A DNA stretch of 64,000 nucleotides from Tanypteryx hageni (Eukaryota; Arthropoda; Insecta; Odonata; Petaluridae). The notes under the pieces are model-generated. The model saw nothing but the letters and a program-made list of their open reading frames with translations, had not been told where the DNA came from and made no database searches. How positions within the stretch are numbered: position 1 is the first letter of the stretch; every line of letters begins with the position of its first letter. This document shows positions 22,978 to 35,000 of the stretch, one piece after another. The translations under genes and the position numbers were made by a program. The stretch spans positions 12,245,108 to 12,309,107 of the forward strand of contig CM054114.1 of the NCBI GenBank assembly GCA_028673005.1, given 5' to 3'.

Positions 22978-25377
22978 TTACTCTGACTCTGAGCAAGAGC
23001 TTTCTTCATAATCCGTGGGTGACCCCACATTTAAGTCCTCCGATTGTGCCGAAGATACCTTTTGTCTGGAGGCTTTAGCATGGCAATAACTTCAGGAGGG
23101 AAGGATTTTGTCTGTCGTTTTGGAAGCTCCAGGGTGCTTGATACAACAGGGTTTGAAGATATTAGAAGACTGTTGAATGTCTTCTACATTCCTTTCTCGG
23201 GAACATTTTCTTGAAAACCGTTCACGATAGGCTTTGACATATTTGTTGCGTGCTTCTTGCGACTCCTCCGAAAGCATTCCGATTGGTAATATTGCTGACA
23301 AAATAATTATAGGACCGTGCAACAATATTTTATGTGCTGTGGTTGGCATATAATAACACGGACACTTCTTCACAAATAATTTAGCTGTGTCCAAAGCATA
23401 CTCTTCGAATTTGTCAACTTTTATTGCACGGCCACTCGAAATTGTCAAAAGAATCATCTTGAATCTTAAAATTAGCTCTTCATCTATCCCTGTTATGTTA
23501 GATGAATGTGTAGCATTTCCAAAAAATCTCCGAGCTGTGTTACCATCGTTAGTAACCGGGTTTAGGGCGATCAACCAAATGACTCATTCCTAATTGAAAA
23601 TTTTCTTGTATTCGTTTCTTATTTTCCCTGTCAGTGTCACTTCGAGCTTGCCACTTTCTAATTTTTAATTTATAAGAAACGTGTAAAAGGCATTCGAAGA
23701 AGCGAATCCGCGCATGGAGTGTGGAAAAGCCAAATCTTAAGGTTGAAGTGTCAATTTTCTTTTGTTTCATCGCCTCTATGTTGTTAAAATCTTTTGCCGT
23801 GGCGCCACAAATGTAACATTTTTGTGTCGATGAAGTTAATGATACGGCTTTGCAAACTTTACCATCTACCATCGTAAATTGCAAGTTATGTCTTAATAAG
23901 AGATGCTGTTCGTCGCACATCACCGAAGTTGGAATCAGACAATTTATTTGATGTTCTATGTACTTAACTTCCCCAACAGTAACATCGACAGTTTTATGTA
24001 GAAATTGGAGTCGGATTGGCCGACAAAATCGAGGTGAAGAAGGCCAGGGATTCTGCCAAACAATAATTTTGTTTGGAAAATCAGCATCGCCAACTATTAA
24101 TTGAAGCGGTACAAATGAACAGAAAAATATTTGCGCCCGAACCAATACCACTCTCAAATTTTTGTTTATATTGGCTGTCCAGAGCTACCGTCGCATCCCC
24201 ATTTAGATATTAACTGTAAAACGCTAAGCTCTTTGGTTGTCACTGTCGCTAGAACTTCTTTTTGTACTTCCGCTATAGGATGAGCAGTGTGGTCCAATAT
24301 AGCTTGCAACCTAACTTCAACGCCATTCTCGGTGAACGTAAGACCTTCACGATCGGGATAGCAGCGTTTCTTCGCCTCTTGAACGACTTTGTAGGGAGGA
24401 AATGTTTTCTTGGCTGGAGTTCTAACAACATTATATTGATGTCTGGTCAGCTTCCCTTCTACTACGATAGACAGTTCCGCATCACCAGAAAGTCTCATAA
24501 TCTGATCTCCTCTTCCTTTATAAGTCTTTCTATATTTGTCAGCTCGCTTTGGCGTTGAGAAGGTTAATTCCTTTACTACTTTCGTAGCGTCCACATTACC
24601 TTCTGCACGTAAACTCATTTGAGCAGCATACGAAAGTTCAGAAGGACTCATTTGTGATAGCAAAAGTTCAGTCTTCCTACGTTTAGACCTCCCACTACTA
24701 CAATGAAAATCTACAGGAGGACGACCACTTTTCTTCTGAGGCGCGGTTGAATGAACGGGAAAATAGATATCTACTTCCAGCCAAGTCTTATTTTTTTCTA
24801 AAAATCTATTAGTAATCCAGTGATAAGCGGTTAACTTTGCTCTTAATTCAGAAGTAAAATGAGCCAATATGCCTTTAATAAATTCTGATGACTCATGTGG
24901 AAAATTCATTTCCACAACGCGGTTCTTCAAATGCACACATCTATCACTATATTTTTTTGAATCTGAAGAACACATTATTTCCAACATTGCCTTTCTACTC
25001 ATAGAAATATGTTCATCACGTGAACCTGTAAGAAAAAAGACGTTGTAACACAAAGAGAGTAGAAAAAGATCGACCATTTTACCAATCACAATATAGAAAA
25101 GCACTACTGTATGACGAAACAAATACATTTTTTTCGAAGATGTGGTAAACTTTCTTACAGTTTCAGATTGCTAAGATACTGTATTATTAGACCCAATAAA
25201 AATTTCTGCTCGATAAAGCACGTTAGATAACTAAAACTCGATTTGAATTATTCTTCATGTTGAATATTTACGAATATTTTTCGCATAATTAACAACAAAG
25301 AAAAAGAAATACAAGTGCGGATAAATAGATTTGATGTATGGAATATTATTTTACATACCTACAGGTATTGGATCCAT
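22978..25377 (-). pseudogene. Transib/RAG1-like transposase pseudogene, two exons
   Basis: Transib transposases cut and paste DNA by a DDE mechanism and share ancestry with the RAG1 recombinase. Exon 1 (25377-25359) encodes MDPIPV; a 333-bp intron follows; exon 2 runs from 25025. Visible parts: KKSGRPPVDF plus a basic segment, like the RAG1 nonamer-binding GRP motif (about 24725). First Asp in KWGCDGSSGQ (24190-24192). Second Asp in TMVDGKV (23864-23866). A C-x2-C (KCYICGAT), then DGNTARRFF, then H-x4-H (HKILLH). Catalytic Glu in LSEESQEARNK (23263-23268). The acidic tail YEESSCSESE ends at 22978. Its ~680-codon length fits Transib; there is no RING domain. Frame changes near 24130-24166, 23558, 23180 and 23080 disable it. 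The family call is by motif order and spacing. Confidence 0.87.
25026..25358 (-). other. Intron of the Transib-like transposase gene
   Basis: On the minus strand the donor is GTATGT directly after the exon-1 G at 25359. The acceptor is a T-rich tract ending CTTACAG at 25026. Splicing makes a Gly codon across the junction and joins MDPIPV to GSRDEHISMS without a frame break. Without splicing, exon 2 reads upstream into a hydrophobic frame (FLLSLCYNVFFLT) unlike the family. The splice is inferred from consensus sites and frame only. Confidence 0.65.
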
Positions 25378-25442
25378 GTTAACAAAATAATTTACAATTG
25401 CTACCACACAGAAAAATGAAATTTCGAGGGAGAAAATATCGA

Positions 25443-28400
25443 GAAAAACTTTATATCTACATCTACATTATACCCTGCAAGTCACCTTTTCGGTGGATGG
25501 CAGGGGGTGCAGTGCACCAAGGGTCAATAGTTTTCCTACGTTATCTTTTTCTATTATGGTCTCTTATCGTCCTAGGGAAAAACGATCCTCTATATCGCTC
25601 CGTTCTACAGTCGATCTCGCGAATCTTATCCTCACTGTCCTGCCTTCCGAGATACGTCGGGCTTCTGATAAGTCCTACTACCTCATTCGCTAGTCCCTCC
25701 GACATAAATTTTTCCAGTAGTTTAATTCTAGCCTGCAGCCTACGTTCCTCTAACGATGTCCATTTCAGTTTTTCTATTAATGATGTTACGCTTTGTTTAC
25801 TATCGTAATTCCTCTTTACAAATCTAGCTGCTCTGCGCTGAACCTTTTCTATCTCGTTAGTGAGTCCCTTTTCGTAAGGATCCCACACAGCTGAAGCATA
25901 TTCGACCTGCGGTCGAACCAAGGATAAATAACATAATTCTTTCACTTTTTCGGAGCTATTTCGAACTATTCTCCCTATAAAGGCCAGCTTTTTGTTAGCG
26001 GCACCTATCAATCGGCGAATGTGGGTGTCCCACGAGAGATCACGATGGATCGTGACTCCAAGGTATTTAATCGAGTCTGAAATTGGAATCTCTACTCCGT
26101 CCAACGAATAATTATTATTCAACGAGATACTCTTGGTTCTCCAGAAGTTGATGACGCAGCTTTTCTTTTGGTTTATCTCTAACTGCCATTCCTTACACCA
26201 TGCAGAAATAGCTTCTAGGTCATTTTGGAGATATTGGTGGTCTTCCGGATTGCTTATTTCTCTATAGATGACGGTGTCGTCCACGAAAAGCCTAATTTTA
26301 CTCCTGACTACTGAGCTGATATCGTTTATATAAATTAGAAATAATTACGGACCAATTACACTACCCTGTGGAACGCCAGAGACAACCTCCATTAAGTTCG
26401 AAGATTTCCCATCTATAACAACCATCTGCTTCCTATGATTTAAAAATTCACGGATCCAACTAACGATTTTAGAATTAATGCCTAAGGTTTCTAATTTCGT
26501 TATTAACTTCCTTTGAGGTACCTTATCAAAGGCTTTCCTAAAATCTAAGAAGATGGCGTCGACCTGCGTATTCTTTTCTCCGCTTCTCAGTAAACAAATA
26601 ACAAAAAGACCGAGCTGAGTATCACATGACCTACCTTTCCTGAAGCTGTGTTGACAATCATCTAGCAATAAATTACTATCAAGAAATCGCATTATGTTGC
26701 TAACGAGTATATGCTCGAGAATCTTACAGGATATCGAAGTTAAAGAAATCGGCCTGTAATTTTCTGGGTTCTCCTTGTCGCCGCCCTTATGAATTGGGGT
26801 AACGTGCGCTAACCTCCAGTCGCTAGGGACCTCTGCGCGAGAAATGGATTTCTCGAAGATTATCAGAAAAAAGGTGCTATTTCTTCAGCTAATTCTTTTA
26901 AAACGCGAGCAGGAATTTCTTCGGGGCCAGTGGCTTTGTTATGTCTGATGGAACTTAATTGCTTTGCTATTCCCACCTCAGAAAATACTATATCGTCCAT
27001 CAGGTCCCCCCTTATTGCGGGTGCATAATGTACGCATTGGTCGCTGACGGCTGTGAATGCCTTTACAAAATGACCGTTTAACAGGTTGGCTTTCTCTACG
27101 CTATCATGAATAACGTCACCCGAGTCATTACGCAGGGAAGGTATTGTAGAGCCTCTACCTTGGACCTCTCTCACATAGAACCAAAACGCTTTAGGGTCCT
27201 CCTTCAAATAATTATTTAATACCTTATTCCGGAAGTTAGTAAAAGCCTCGCGCATAGTAGTTCTCGCTTTAGCGCGGGATTCCTTATACGTCTTAACATT
27301 AGTTGCTCTATATTCATCGGATGATGTAGACGGCATATTTTTTATTTTCGCGTGGCTTATTCTCTGACGCCTAAGCGCACTCCTAACTTGCTTATTGTAC
27401 CAACGTGGCTCTTTATTGTCGACCTTCAATTTAATTGGAATGTACTTATCGATACTCTCTAGCATTATATCCTTGAATAGTTTCCATGACGACTCAGCAC
27501 CTGATCGTTCGGTCATATCACGGAAGCCAGGTAGTATTTCTCGTAGGCGCGACCTGAAGCTTGAAAAGTTTGCCCTAGCAAATATATAAAACTTTCTTTG
27601 AGGCTTGGGGTGCCTATCGATTTTCAACTCACACTCTGCATATACGGCCTGATGATCACTTATCCCATCTTCAATGGTGACTTTGTTTATTCTTTCTGGG
27701 ACGTTAGTTGCTAATAAATCTAATATGTTTCCCAATCGCGTTGGCTTTCTGACTAATTGAAGGAGAGAGTGCTCGCAGAATGTTTCGATTAATGCCTCAC
27801 AGGATTCACGTTCTTTACCTCTAGATTCGAAACAGATTTTCCCAATCAATTGAGTGTAAGTTAAAGTCACCACCGACTATAACGATACCATCTTGATTTA
27901 TCAGTCTAAGCTTTGATGATTGTTTCTCGAGACTTAAAATACAATCTACACCAGCGTTAGGTGTCCTGTAAAACGAGCATATGAACACCTTTTTGGAGCC
28001 ATCTTTACCTATGCGGCACCAAACACTCTCGATATCCTCGTCACTTATCGGAATCTCACTGCTATCGTACTTATCGCTAACCGCTATGAAAACTCCCCCG
28101 CCCGATCTATTAGCGCGATCTTTTCTATAGACACGATAGTCTCTAGGAAATATCTCCTGACTCTGAATCTTATCCGTTAACCAACTTTCTGTGCCTATCA
28201 CGAAGTCGGCATGCAGACTGCGAATAAGATGCTCGAACTCAGCAATTTTCCTACGGATGCTGCGACAGTTCAGTACGACGACGTTTAATTTCTCACTATC
28301 ACTTCGCATACTAATCTCACCCCTGACTTTCTCTTCCACTCTAAAACTACATGCGCTCCCACCACAATCACTCCCACGACTGTATGGCGTCGCGTCAAAA

Positions 28401-28600
28401 TTGGAATTGCGACCCGTCGCGCCCTTTACGGAACATTCTATCAATGACCTATCGCGAAATTGGTGCTGCATATTACGCTCGGTGTATATTCTATCATTAG
28501 ATAATCTTTCGGGATTCTTATTTTCTACAAGTGCATCGATTATCCCCTGACCCAAAACTGACCTACACCCTGCCCTACTCTCTAGCCTAAAAAATCCCTA
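25443..28600 (-). mobile_element. CR1/L2-type non-LTR retrotransposon
   Basis: A LINE on the minus strand whose 3' end lies at about 25450, marked by a short TCTACA-type tandem tail (plus strand ATCTACATCTACAT at about 25456-25470). It is preceded on its sense strand by a conserved-looking GGTGACTTGCAGGGTA segment. The EN-RT frame covers most of it. The 5' end is uncertain: the open frame begins after a TAG at 28598-28600. The 3' end lies ~75 bp upstream of the Transib start codon, so the two elements are close neighbours in the same orientation. Confidence 0.85.
25541..28597 (-). pseudogene. CR1/L2-type endonuclease-reverse transcriptase, three breaks
   Basis: An almost complete ORF2-type protein, expected to nick genomic DNA and prime cDNA synthesis. 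AP-endonuclease motifs: LNCRSIRRK, GTESWL, GGDFNLHSIDW and ISDHQAVY. RT motifs: HVTPIHKGGDKENPENYRPIS, HSFRKGRSC, motif A FLDFRKAFDKVPQ, the GVPQGSVIGP block, and motif C FVDDTVIY. C-terminal blocks: IKYLGVTIHRDLSWD, RPQVEYASAVWDP and FFPRTIRDHN. All catalytic residues I can check are present. Breaks are one indel at about 27825 after the GDFN motif, one base missing from a T run at about 26856, and an in-frame TAA at 26345-26347 where LFLIYIND should continue from IGP. It is younger-looking than the Jockey-type LINE next door. No frame is restored here. Confidence 0.88.
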
Positions 28601-28604
28601 CTGT

Positions 28605-29085
28605 GCTCAAGAATCCTACTCGCTACTCTCTGAGCACGTCCTACTCGTTCGATAGTCAACTTTGTACTGAAATAAGGAAGAGATGGTTAGCATAGGGGCT
28701 TGGCAATTTGCTGTATAAAACGCGTATATAATCTCTCCTAAAGACAAAGTAGTCACAAAAGTGATATCTACAACTTTGTATTTCACATTTCGGCCAGTTT
28801 TTACGAAAAACGCCTCATAGTGCGTCGGCTCGCGAATATAAAGTTCCACGTTCGTTCCCGATCGGGTCACTCTTTTATTCAATTTTTATATTTCATATCT
28901 TTATTTAATTTCAATGATTATTTTGATTTGAATATCGCCATAGAGTCATGATTTTTTTAACAAAACTTTTAAAGAAATTTAAATCAATACATTTTCTGTT
29001 ATCCCGAAATATATGAATTATACGAGTAAAAGCAAAGTATATCATTCTATTTTTTAAAGTTGCGTATCAACCGGCCACCCACTAG
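28605..29085. other. Unassigned stretch, possible LINE 5' region
   Basis: An 88-codon open frame on the minus strand (28882-28616) lies just upstream of the CR1/L2 EN-RT frame. It starts MNKRVTRSGTNVELYIREP and has no motif I recognise. It could be part of the LINE 5' region or chance. The rest is AT-rich. Confidence 0.3.
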
Positions 29086-29089
29086 TAAT

Positions 29090-30095
29090 AACAAGTATGG
29101 AAAGGTGTACCTACCTACTCCATATCAGAGTACACAGAGTTTCCAAATGCCATCTTTGAGATCAACAAATTTTAGTAAAACATCCCAATACCAATTTCAT
29201 CAAAATACGTCCTGCGGTTCCCGGGTTGAAATAAGTACTTTGTAAAGTACATGTAGGTCTTCATGTAAAGTGATCGCAATTAATGTTCGATTTTAACCAA
29301 AATTGGAATCGGTCGACCAATTTTAGTAAAACTCTCCAATACCAAATTTCATCAAAATACCTCCTGCGGTTCACGAGTTGAAACGAACATTTTAAACTAC
29401 ATGTAGGTCTTCATGTAAAGTTATCGTAATTATTATTCAATTTTAACCAAAATTGGAATCGATCGACATATTTTAGTAAAACATCCCCAATACCAAATTT
29501 CATCAAAATACGTTCAGTGGTTCCCGAGTTTTAACATGCGAACGGACGGAATCGACCTCCCCTATATTATTGTTATTATTCACATAAACGCTACAATTGG
29601 GAGCAGGTCCCGGTGGCAGCGGGTCCCCATCACAACTCAATGCATAATACCCAAATTACATGATAAAAATTGGGTTTACTTAATACAAAAATAGAACCTT
29701 TTTGATACCATTTCCTATACACTATTTCTTAACTTCAAGTCACAGGAACTCCCGTCACAACAGCTTAGGTATCACTCAATACATAATGCCCAAATTACAT
29801 AATAACAATTGAATGTACTTAATACAAAAATATAACCTTTTTTGATAGTAGTTCCTATACACTACATACAACTTCTTGACTTCAAGTCACAGGAACTCTC
29901 GTCACAACAGCTTGGCTACAAACTACAACATGTTTCATTTGTTATTTGTCCATACAACTACAAAAATTTAGAATAAGTAAATAATCTTCTTCATGAATAA
30001 AAAAAAAATCGACCATAATTTGACATTAGATAGTTATTTGGAGTATTGTGCGTTCACTTCGTGCAAAGGACGCATAATAATCCCATATTGTACGT
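29090..30095 (-). mobile_element. Non-autonomous element with ~152-bp tandem repeat (copy 2, expanded)
   Basis: The inverted counterpart of 2346-2850. Ends ATGCCATCTTTG (29147-29158) and CAAAGGACGCAT (30064-30075) match the first copy's 12-bp ends with few changes, and flanking homology (the GGAAAGGTGTAC segment near 29100) extends beyond them. At least three units of the ~150-bp repeat lie between about 29160 and 29560. About 490 bp of extra sequence (29570-30045), including a 139-bp direct repeat, is absent from copy 1. Confidence 0.7.
29634..29912. repeat. 139-bp direct repeat, two copies
   Basis: Two adjacent copies starting ACTCAATGCATAATACCC (29634) and ACTCAATACATAATGCCC (29773). Each contains ACTTAATACAAAAATA, CCTATACACTA and TTCAAGTCACAGGAACTC segments and ends near GTCACAACAGCTT. 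Divergence is modest. Confidence 0.75.
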
Positions 30096-30099
30096 GAGA

Positions 30100-31620
30100 G
30101 TGAATTCGGAGCAAAAATCAGCCGAAGTCGTTATAATATAAAGTTCATTTTTAGAGCCAATTAATCCATAGAATACAAAATGAGAGGGGAGGAACGTTTG
30201 CTGTTTAGAAGAATTAACTTGGACTTCTCTTCAGATTTCTAGTCTGTTAAAGAGTCAAATTTAAGCCAAACTTATAGGCTGACCAGCACAAAATTACATA
30301 TATAATAAAAATTGCAGCCATCAAAATCTAACAATTTATCGAATGAGATTTCGAATTTTCTTGTAAAATCTGATGTAGGTAGTATTTTATAGCATTGAAT
30401 ACCGAATGCCGAAAAAAGTTATTTTTGCGCATTTAGATTGAAACAGGATAAACATAATCTTTTAAATATATATTATTATTATGTATTACATCAGTGACAG
30501 ATTTGGCTTATATTCGTTATTGATTACACTAACGGAAATATTATTCCTGAAATGAACAATAACTTATACTAGTTTAATGCATAGAATATTTGCATTTGTA
30601 ACCGCACGAGATAATTCAGTAATTTCCTTTAGAATGCCAGATTTTTATTTAGCGTAATCGTTAAAGCAAAACAGAAAAAAACTCTGCTTTATTGAAAAGG
30701 CTAATTTCCTTACTCGGAGAAAATGCAATGAAGAAGTAATTTCATTTGCATTTAAAACGTGAAATAATAAACTCGTTTGGCTGGCTTTATGATGGATTTA
30801 TATTTTTAACGGCAATGTATCTGCATTTTTTAGTCCTTGCTCAAAGGACGTTCGGACATGCAATCAAAACATTTCCTATTATAACAGCGAAATTAATCGT
30901 TTATTTTGATAAAAGTTTTTTGCTTTTGAATTATCGGTTTTCATTTGAATTGCGTCATCTGTCATGATTATAAAATGGTTGTCACATTCTTTTGTTTTAG
31001 CGCCGGCTAATCAAATCCATAAATTGGACGCTTTATTGGAATAATTCAATCTAATCGGGACCTCTGAGAAGTTTCTCTAATCGCATTAAAAATATATCAA
31101 AGCCTCTTTGAGCGCTAAAATAATCACAACATTTTCCTTAACCAATGTTTGCCAATAGTATCTCACTCTCAATGTCAAAGAGCATTTTAGGCTGCATATT
31201 ATCGAGTTTATTTATCGGAATTTCCGCTTCGTTTTCTTCCTTCCATTAAATCAAGGCATAATTATACTTTCGGTCGCTTTCTGAATCGAAGCGCGCATTA
31301 ATTATGGCGAAATGAAAACGGCGATTCCAACTCGTCCAGATGGCAGCTGATCAGAGGAACTCCCTCTCTCTCTCTATCCCTCTCTCTCTCAAAGCTGTTC
31401 TGGACGAGTTCCAAATGATATGCAATCGAAAACGTCTCTCGAAACACACGGAAGTCTTAGGTCGAAATGTTTAATCCACCGATTTATCCCTGGCGCTATT
31501 GCTACGGCTTTCTGTCTCCGTGGGAAAAAATCGACATCCCATGTTGGCGCTCGTCATTTGTTCTCGAGAATTATAACCTGCGACCTTTCAAAGTTCCTCG
31601 AATTCGGCGACGCCCAAATG
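30100..31620. other. Unassigned AT-rich stretch
   Basis: No gene or repeat recognised except a short TC-rich run near 31361-31390. A pair of GGACGAGTTCC / TCGTCCAGA segments around that run (31325-31410) is a small local inverted repeat. Confidence 0.35.
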
Positions 31621-31625
31621 CACTC

Positions 31626-32095
31626 ATCTACTCCAGCTTTTCCCAACCTTGTGAACTCCGCGGACCACTTCAACAACCCTTTTAGGCCCTGAGGACCACC
31701 TCGTTAATTACACTAACCTAATTACTATATCTAAGATTAAGAAAAGGGGGTACTTGGTTACGTAGTTTATTTGATCATTTTCAAGTATGCACGCAGGCGA
31801 ACTCCAAGCGGCACGGCCACTTCCAGCGTATGAGGTAATAAGATCAGTGTGTGTAAGTTACGGATGGCAGAGATACAAAGGAGTGAGAAAATGTTCAAGT
31901 AAAAGCACCCTTAATAATAATATTCAATACCTGTGATAGTGTACAGCTTGCTTAATTTTTCCCAAAATAATCCCAGTTAAATTGAGATACGGGTTAAAAA
32001 TAAACTAATTTTGGAAACCTCCGCGGAACACCAATAAAACCTTCGCGGACTACAAGTGGTCCGCGGACCATAGGTTGAGAAACGCTGATCTAGCC
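31626..32095. mobile_element. hAT-type non-autonomous element
   Basis: Element 31634-32087 (454 bp) starts CAGCTTTTCCCAACCTT and ends TAGGTTGAGAAACGCTG. Subterminal GAACTCCGCGGACC / GGTCCGCGGACC blocks are present at both ends. The 8-bp flanks ATCTACTC (31626-31633) and ATCTAGCC (32088-32095) match at 6 of 8 positions, as expected for an old hAT duplication. No transposase frame. Confidence 0.75.
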
Positions 32096-35000
32096 ACCGG
32101 TCGGCGACACCTGTCCCGCCTAAGCGTCTTCTTCGCACCTGTCCCGGTCATTGCCGGTGTCCTTGACGTATATTCTCGTCAAGGCGAGTGCCACTTGGCT
32201 GGTCGTTTACCGTTCCGTACCCCGTGTGCCACGCATCCTGGATCGAATCTAAGGAGAAAGGTTTTTTTCATTCGGTGTATGTTTTATGACTTATTATCCA
32301 CCCATCTCGAATAACGGTGAGTTGGGCGCCGTTGGAGATGTTTCGTGACCTATGATCTCGAGGCGAACATCAATTCTCCGGTCACGGAAGGCCGACCGTT
32401 GTTGGTAAGAAGAGTCTGGAAAACCGATTTTATTGGTCGTTTTTTAAAAAAGAAAACCTCGAGTGGCACTCCATCTTGCGACGCGGAATTGCATCATAAA
32501 TCGACGAAAGAACACGAATTCCATCCTTTCTTCCATTCTGCGAGTCTGATTCCTTTTGAGTTTATGGCTCGGAATTTTCAGGATTTCCATTGCGAATGGT
32601 ATACATTTCGAGAACATTGTAGCTGTTTACATTGTTTTAGAATGATCGCGAGTGAATGTTAGGCGAGCGAAGGAAATACCTAAATAACTGAAAATATATT
32701 ATGACTATATTTCTCACAGAAAGGTTTTTAAAAGTGTTATATTTTAAGTTTAGATTTTATTTTCTTATTCTCTATAAGTGTGAACTACTTTTGTTGCGAT
32801 AAAATGCCGAAACTTTGGGAAAAAACTTTTGCTGTGCAGAAACAAATGAAAAATAAAATTTACAAGATAATTGTTAAAATGGAGATACAAAAGTTGAAAG
32901 GCTGTCAAGTAACAATCCGATATAATGCAAAATTCTCATTTCATTCTAATTTCCATGAGTTCTTTAGTTCCTCGTTCTATGTTTTGTACACGGAAGAAGT
33001 TTTCCCAAATTTAATGTATATTTATTTTATCATTAATTTTGGCAAATTTTATACATCTGAAAATATTTCCGAACGCAGCATCGTGTTCAAATTATTTGTC
33101 AAATTTGACTTTCGTTTGTTGATTTTAAAATCTTGCAACAATTCATATAATATCCTGCCAGCCAATACTCAACCGAATTATTAATTAATCAAATACATAT
33201 ACATTATTTTTTTAATTTTACGAAATTTAAAATTTAACAATTCATCCGTTTCATTATATCGCATCACGTATTCATTAGTTTTTTCAAACAAATCCTATTG
33301 CCGGTATAATTATGAATAGCTTTTCATTTTGCGAAATCTCCCTCTCACTGTCCTTTGTCTTTATTTTTGTTGAAAATATTCCATTTTCGAGTTCACCGAT
33401 TCGCAAATTATTTAAATTATTGTCACTATTGTTTAATTTACAGCAAACAAAAAATAGAAGTTTAAATACATTTTTTTATATTTATACGTCTGAGGATGTT
33501 ATTTCAATTTTAATAAAATATATAAGTAGGTACAAGTAAAATATTACAAAATCTTAAGGCTTGGAAAATCAAAATTAAAGGTTTCCTAAGGAAAGTTAGA
33601 ACATCTCGAACAGGAAATTAATCATTTCGTGCAAACATACGATACGTACTAATTTCGAGATCCTAAGGCCGTTTCAATTTGTGTAGTTGAAGGATGTGTG
33701 AGAAATATCTCTATGGGATTAATACCAGTGAAAGGATTCATCAGTCCGGAGGTCGGAACAGAGGCAAAGGAAGCAGAGGAAGGGAGAAGTCACATAAACA
33801 AGCGAAAACCATGGCAACCGCGCATGTCTATTTAATGCGGAGGAACCAATTGTTGTGATAGGAAAGAATGAGGCGCCGCGTGAGTCAGCTGCAATATCAT
33901 GTCTTTGAGGTGGTGTTAGCGCCGCTCATTCGAATTCTGCCTTTGTTATTGTTTATACGCTCATTTTATAGTTTCGTCAAGTCATTTTTATGAGCAAATA
34001 GAAAATAATAAGCCTGTGCACATGCAAATAGTTTTCATGAAGATTAAACATTATTGTTTTAAGCAAGAGATAACTTCTCCATTATTAAACAAGATCCTAT
34101 AAATATCCAAATGAACATACGCGCCTAGCTGTTACATATGTGACGTTATTCATCTTTTTTATTTCAGAAGAACGCGTCGAAAGTTTTTATTGTGCGATTT
34201 CTCCAGCGGTTTATTTGTACGCCTTGATAGCATCGCGCAAAATCGGTGTGGCGTAAACGCTTGTGTCAGCTGCAGATAAAGCGTCGCGTTTATCTTTCTT
34301 TTATTTCGGGTCGAAGCTGTCTCTTTTTTAAAAAATGACGCTCGGGGTTCCCGCACAATGAGGGACTGATTTAGAAGATGATTGATGCGCTAGGGCACAG
34401 GTGGGCCTTGGATATTTTATCGACCATCTCAAAACCTCGCGTTATTCATATATCAGTACGTACGCCAACGTTGCTTCGGTTTGATTCTCGTACCTCGCTT
34501 TAAAAGGCCCCTCGTCATTGGACATTAACATACATTTTTGTTGCGCTAAAAATTATTCTGGCTGCGATTCGGCATATTTATTTTTAATATTAATGACGAG
34601 TGTCGCAGTGAATATTTCATGCTTTTTATTTGCGTTTAAAATAGTTTCAGGAATTAAATTTTAGCGGTTCCGCTTATAAAAATATAATTCCAGGCAAAAT
34701 TATAAAATTGAGCTGTCAGTTCCTCAGATGAAAGAGAACTTTTTTATAGAAAATAACATCGAACTCCGCCCGGCCCGTCAACATCGGTCGCCACAACGCT
34801 CGCATAAAATTTCCATCCGATATCTTTTTGCTTTGCAAACACGGCTCGTTTCTGAAAATGAAAGGCAGTCGTTACGGACAGACGCGAGAAGAGAGCCCTT
34901 TTAATGCGCGCTTTAGCGACCATCGCCTCCGCCATAAAGATATCAAGTCGGTATCGCTCGGAAGATTAATGAAGGCCTTCGAAAATTCCATTTTCTCCGC

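Noticed and set aside
25398..25808. 136-codon plus-strand frame
   Set aside because: Antisense shadow of the CR1/L2 C-terminal coding region and its 3' UTR.
28191..28550. 119-codon plus-strand frame
   Set aside because: Antisense shadow of the CR1/L2 endonuclease.
34150..34180. Host exon start after TTTTTTATTTCAG
   Set aside because: Acceptor-like sequence alone; no coding signal or donor downstream.
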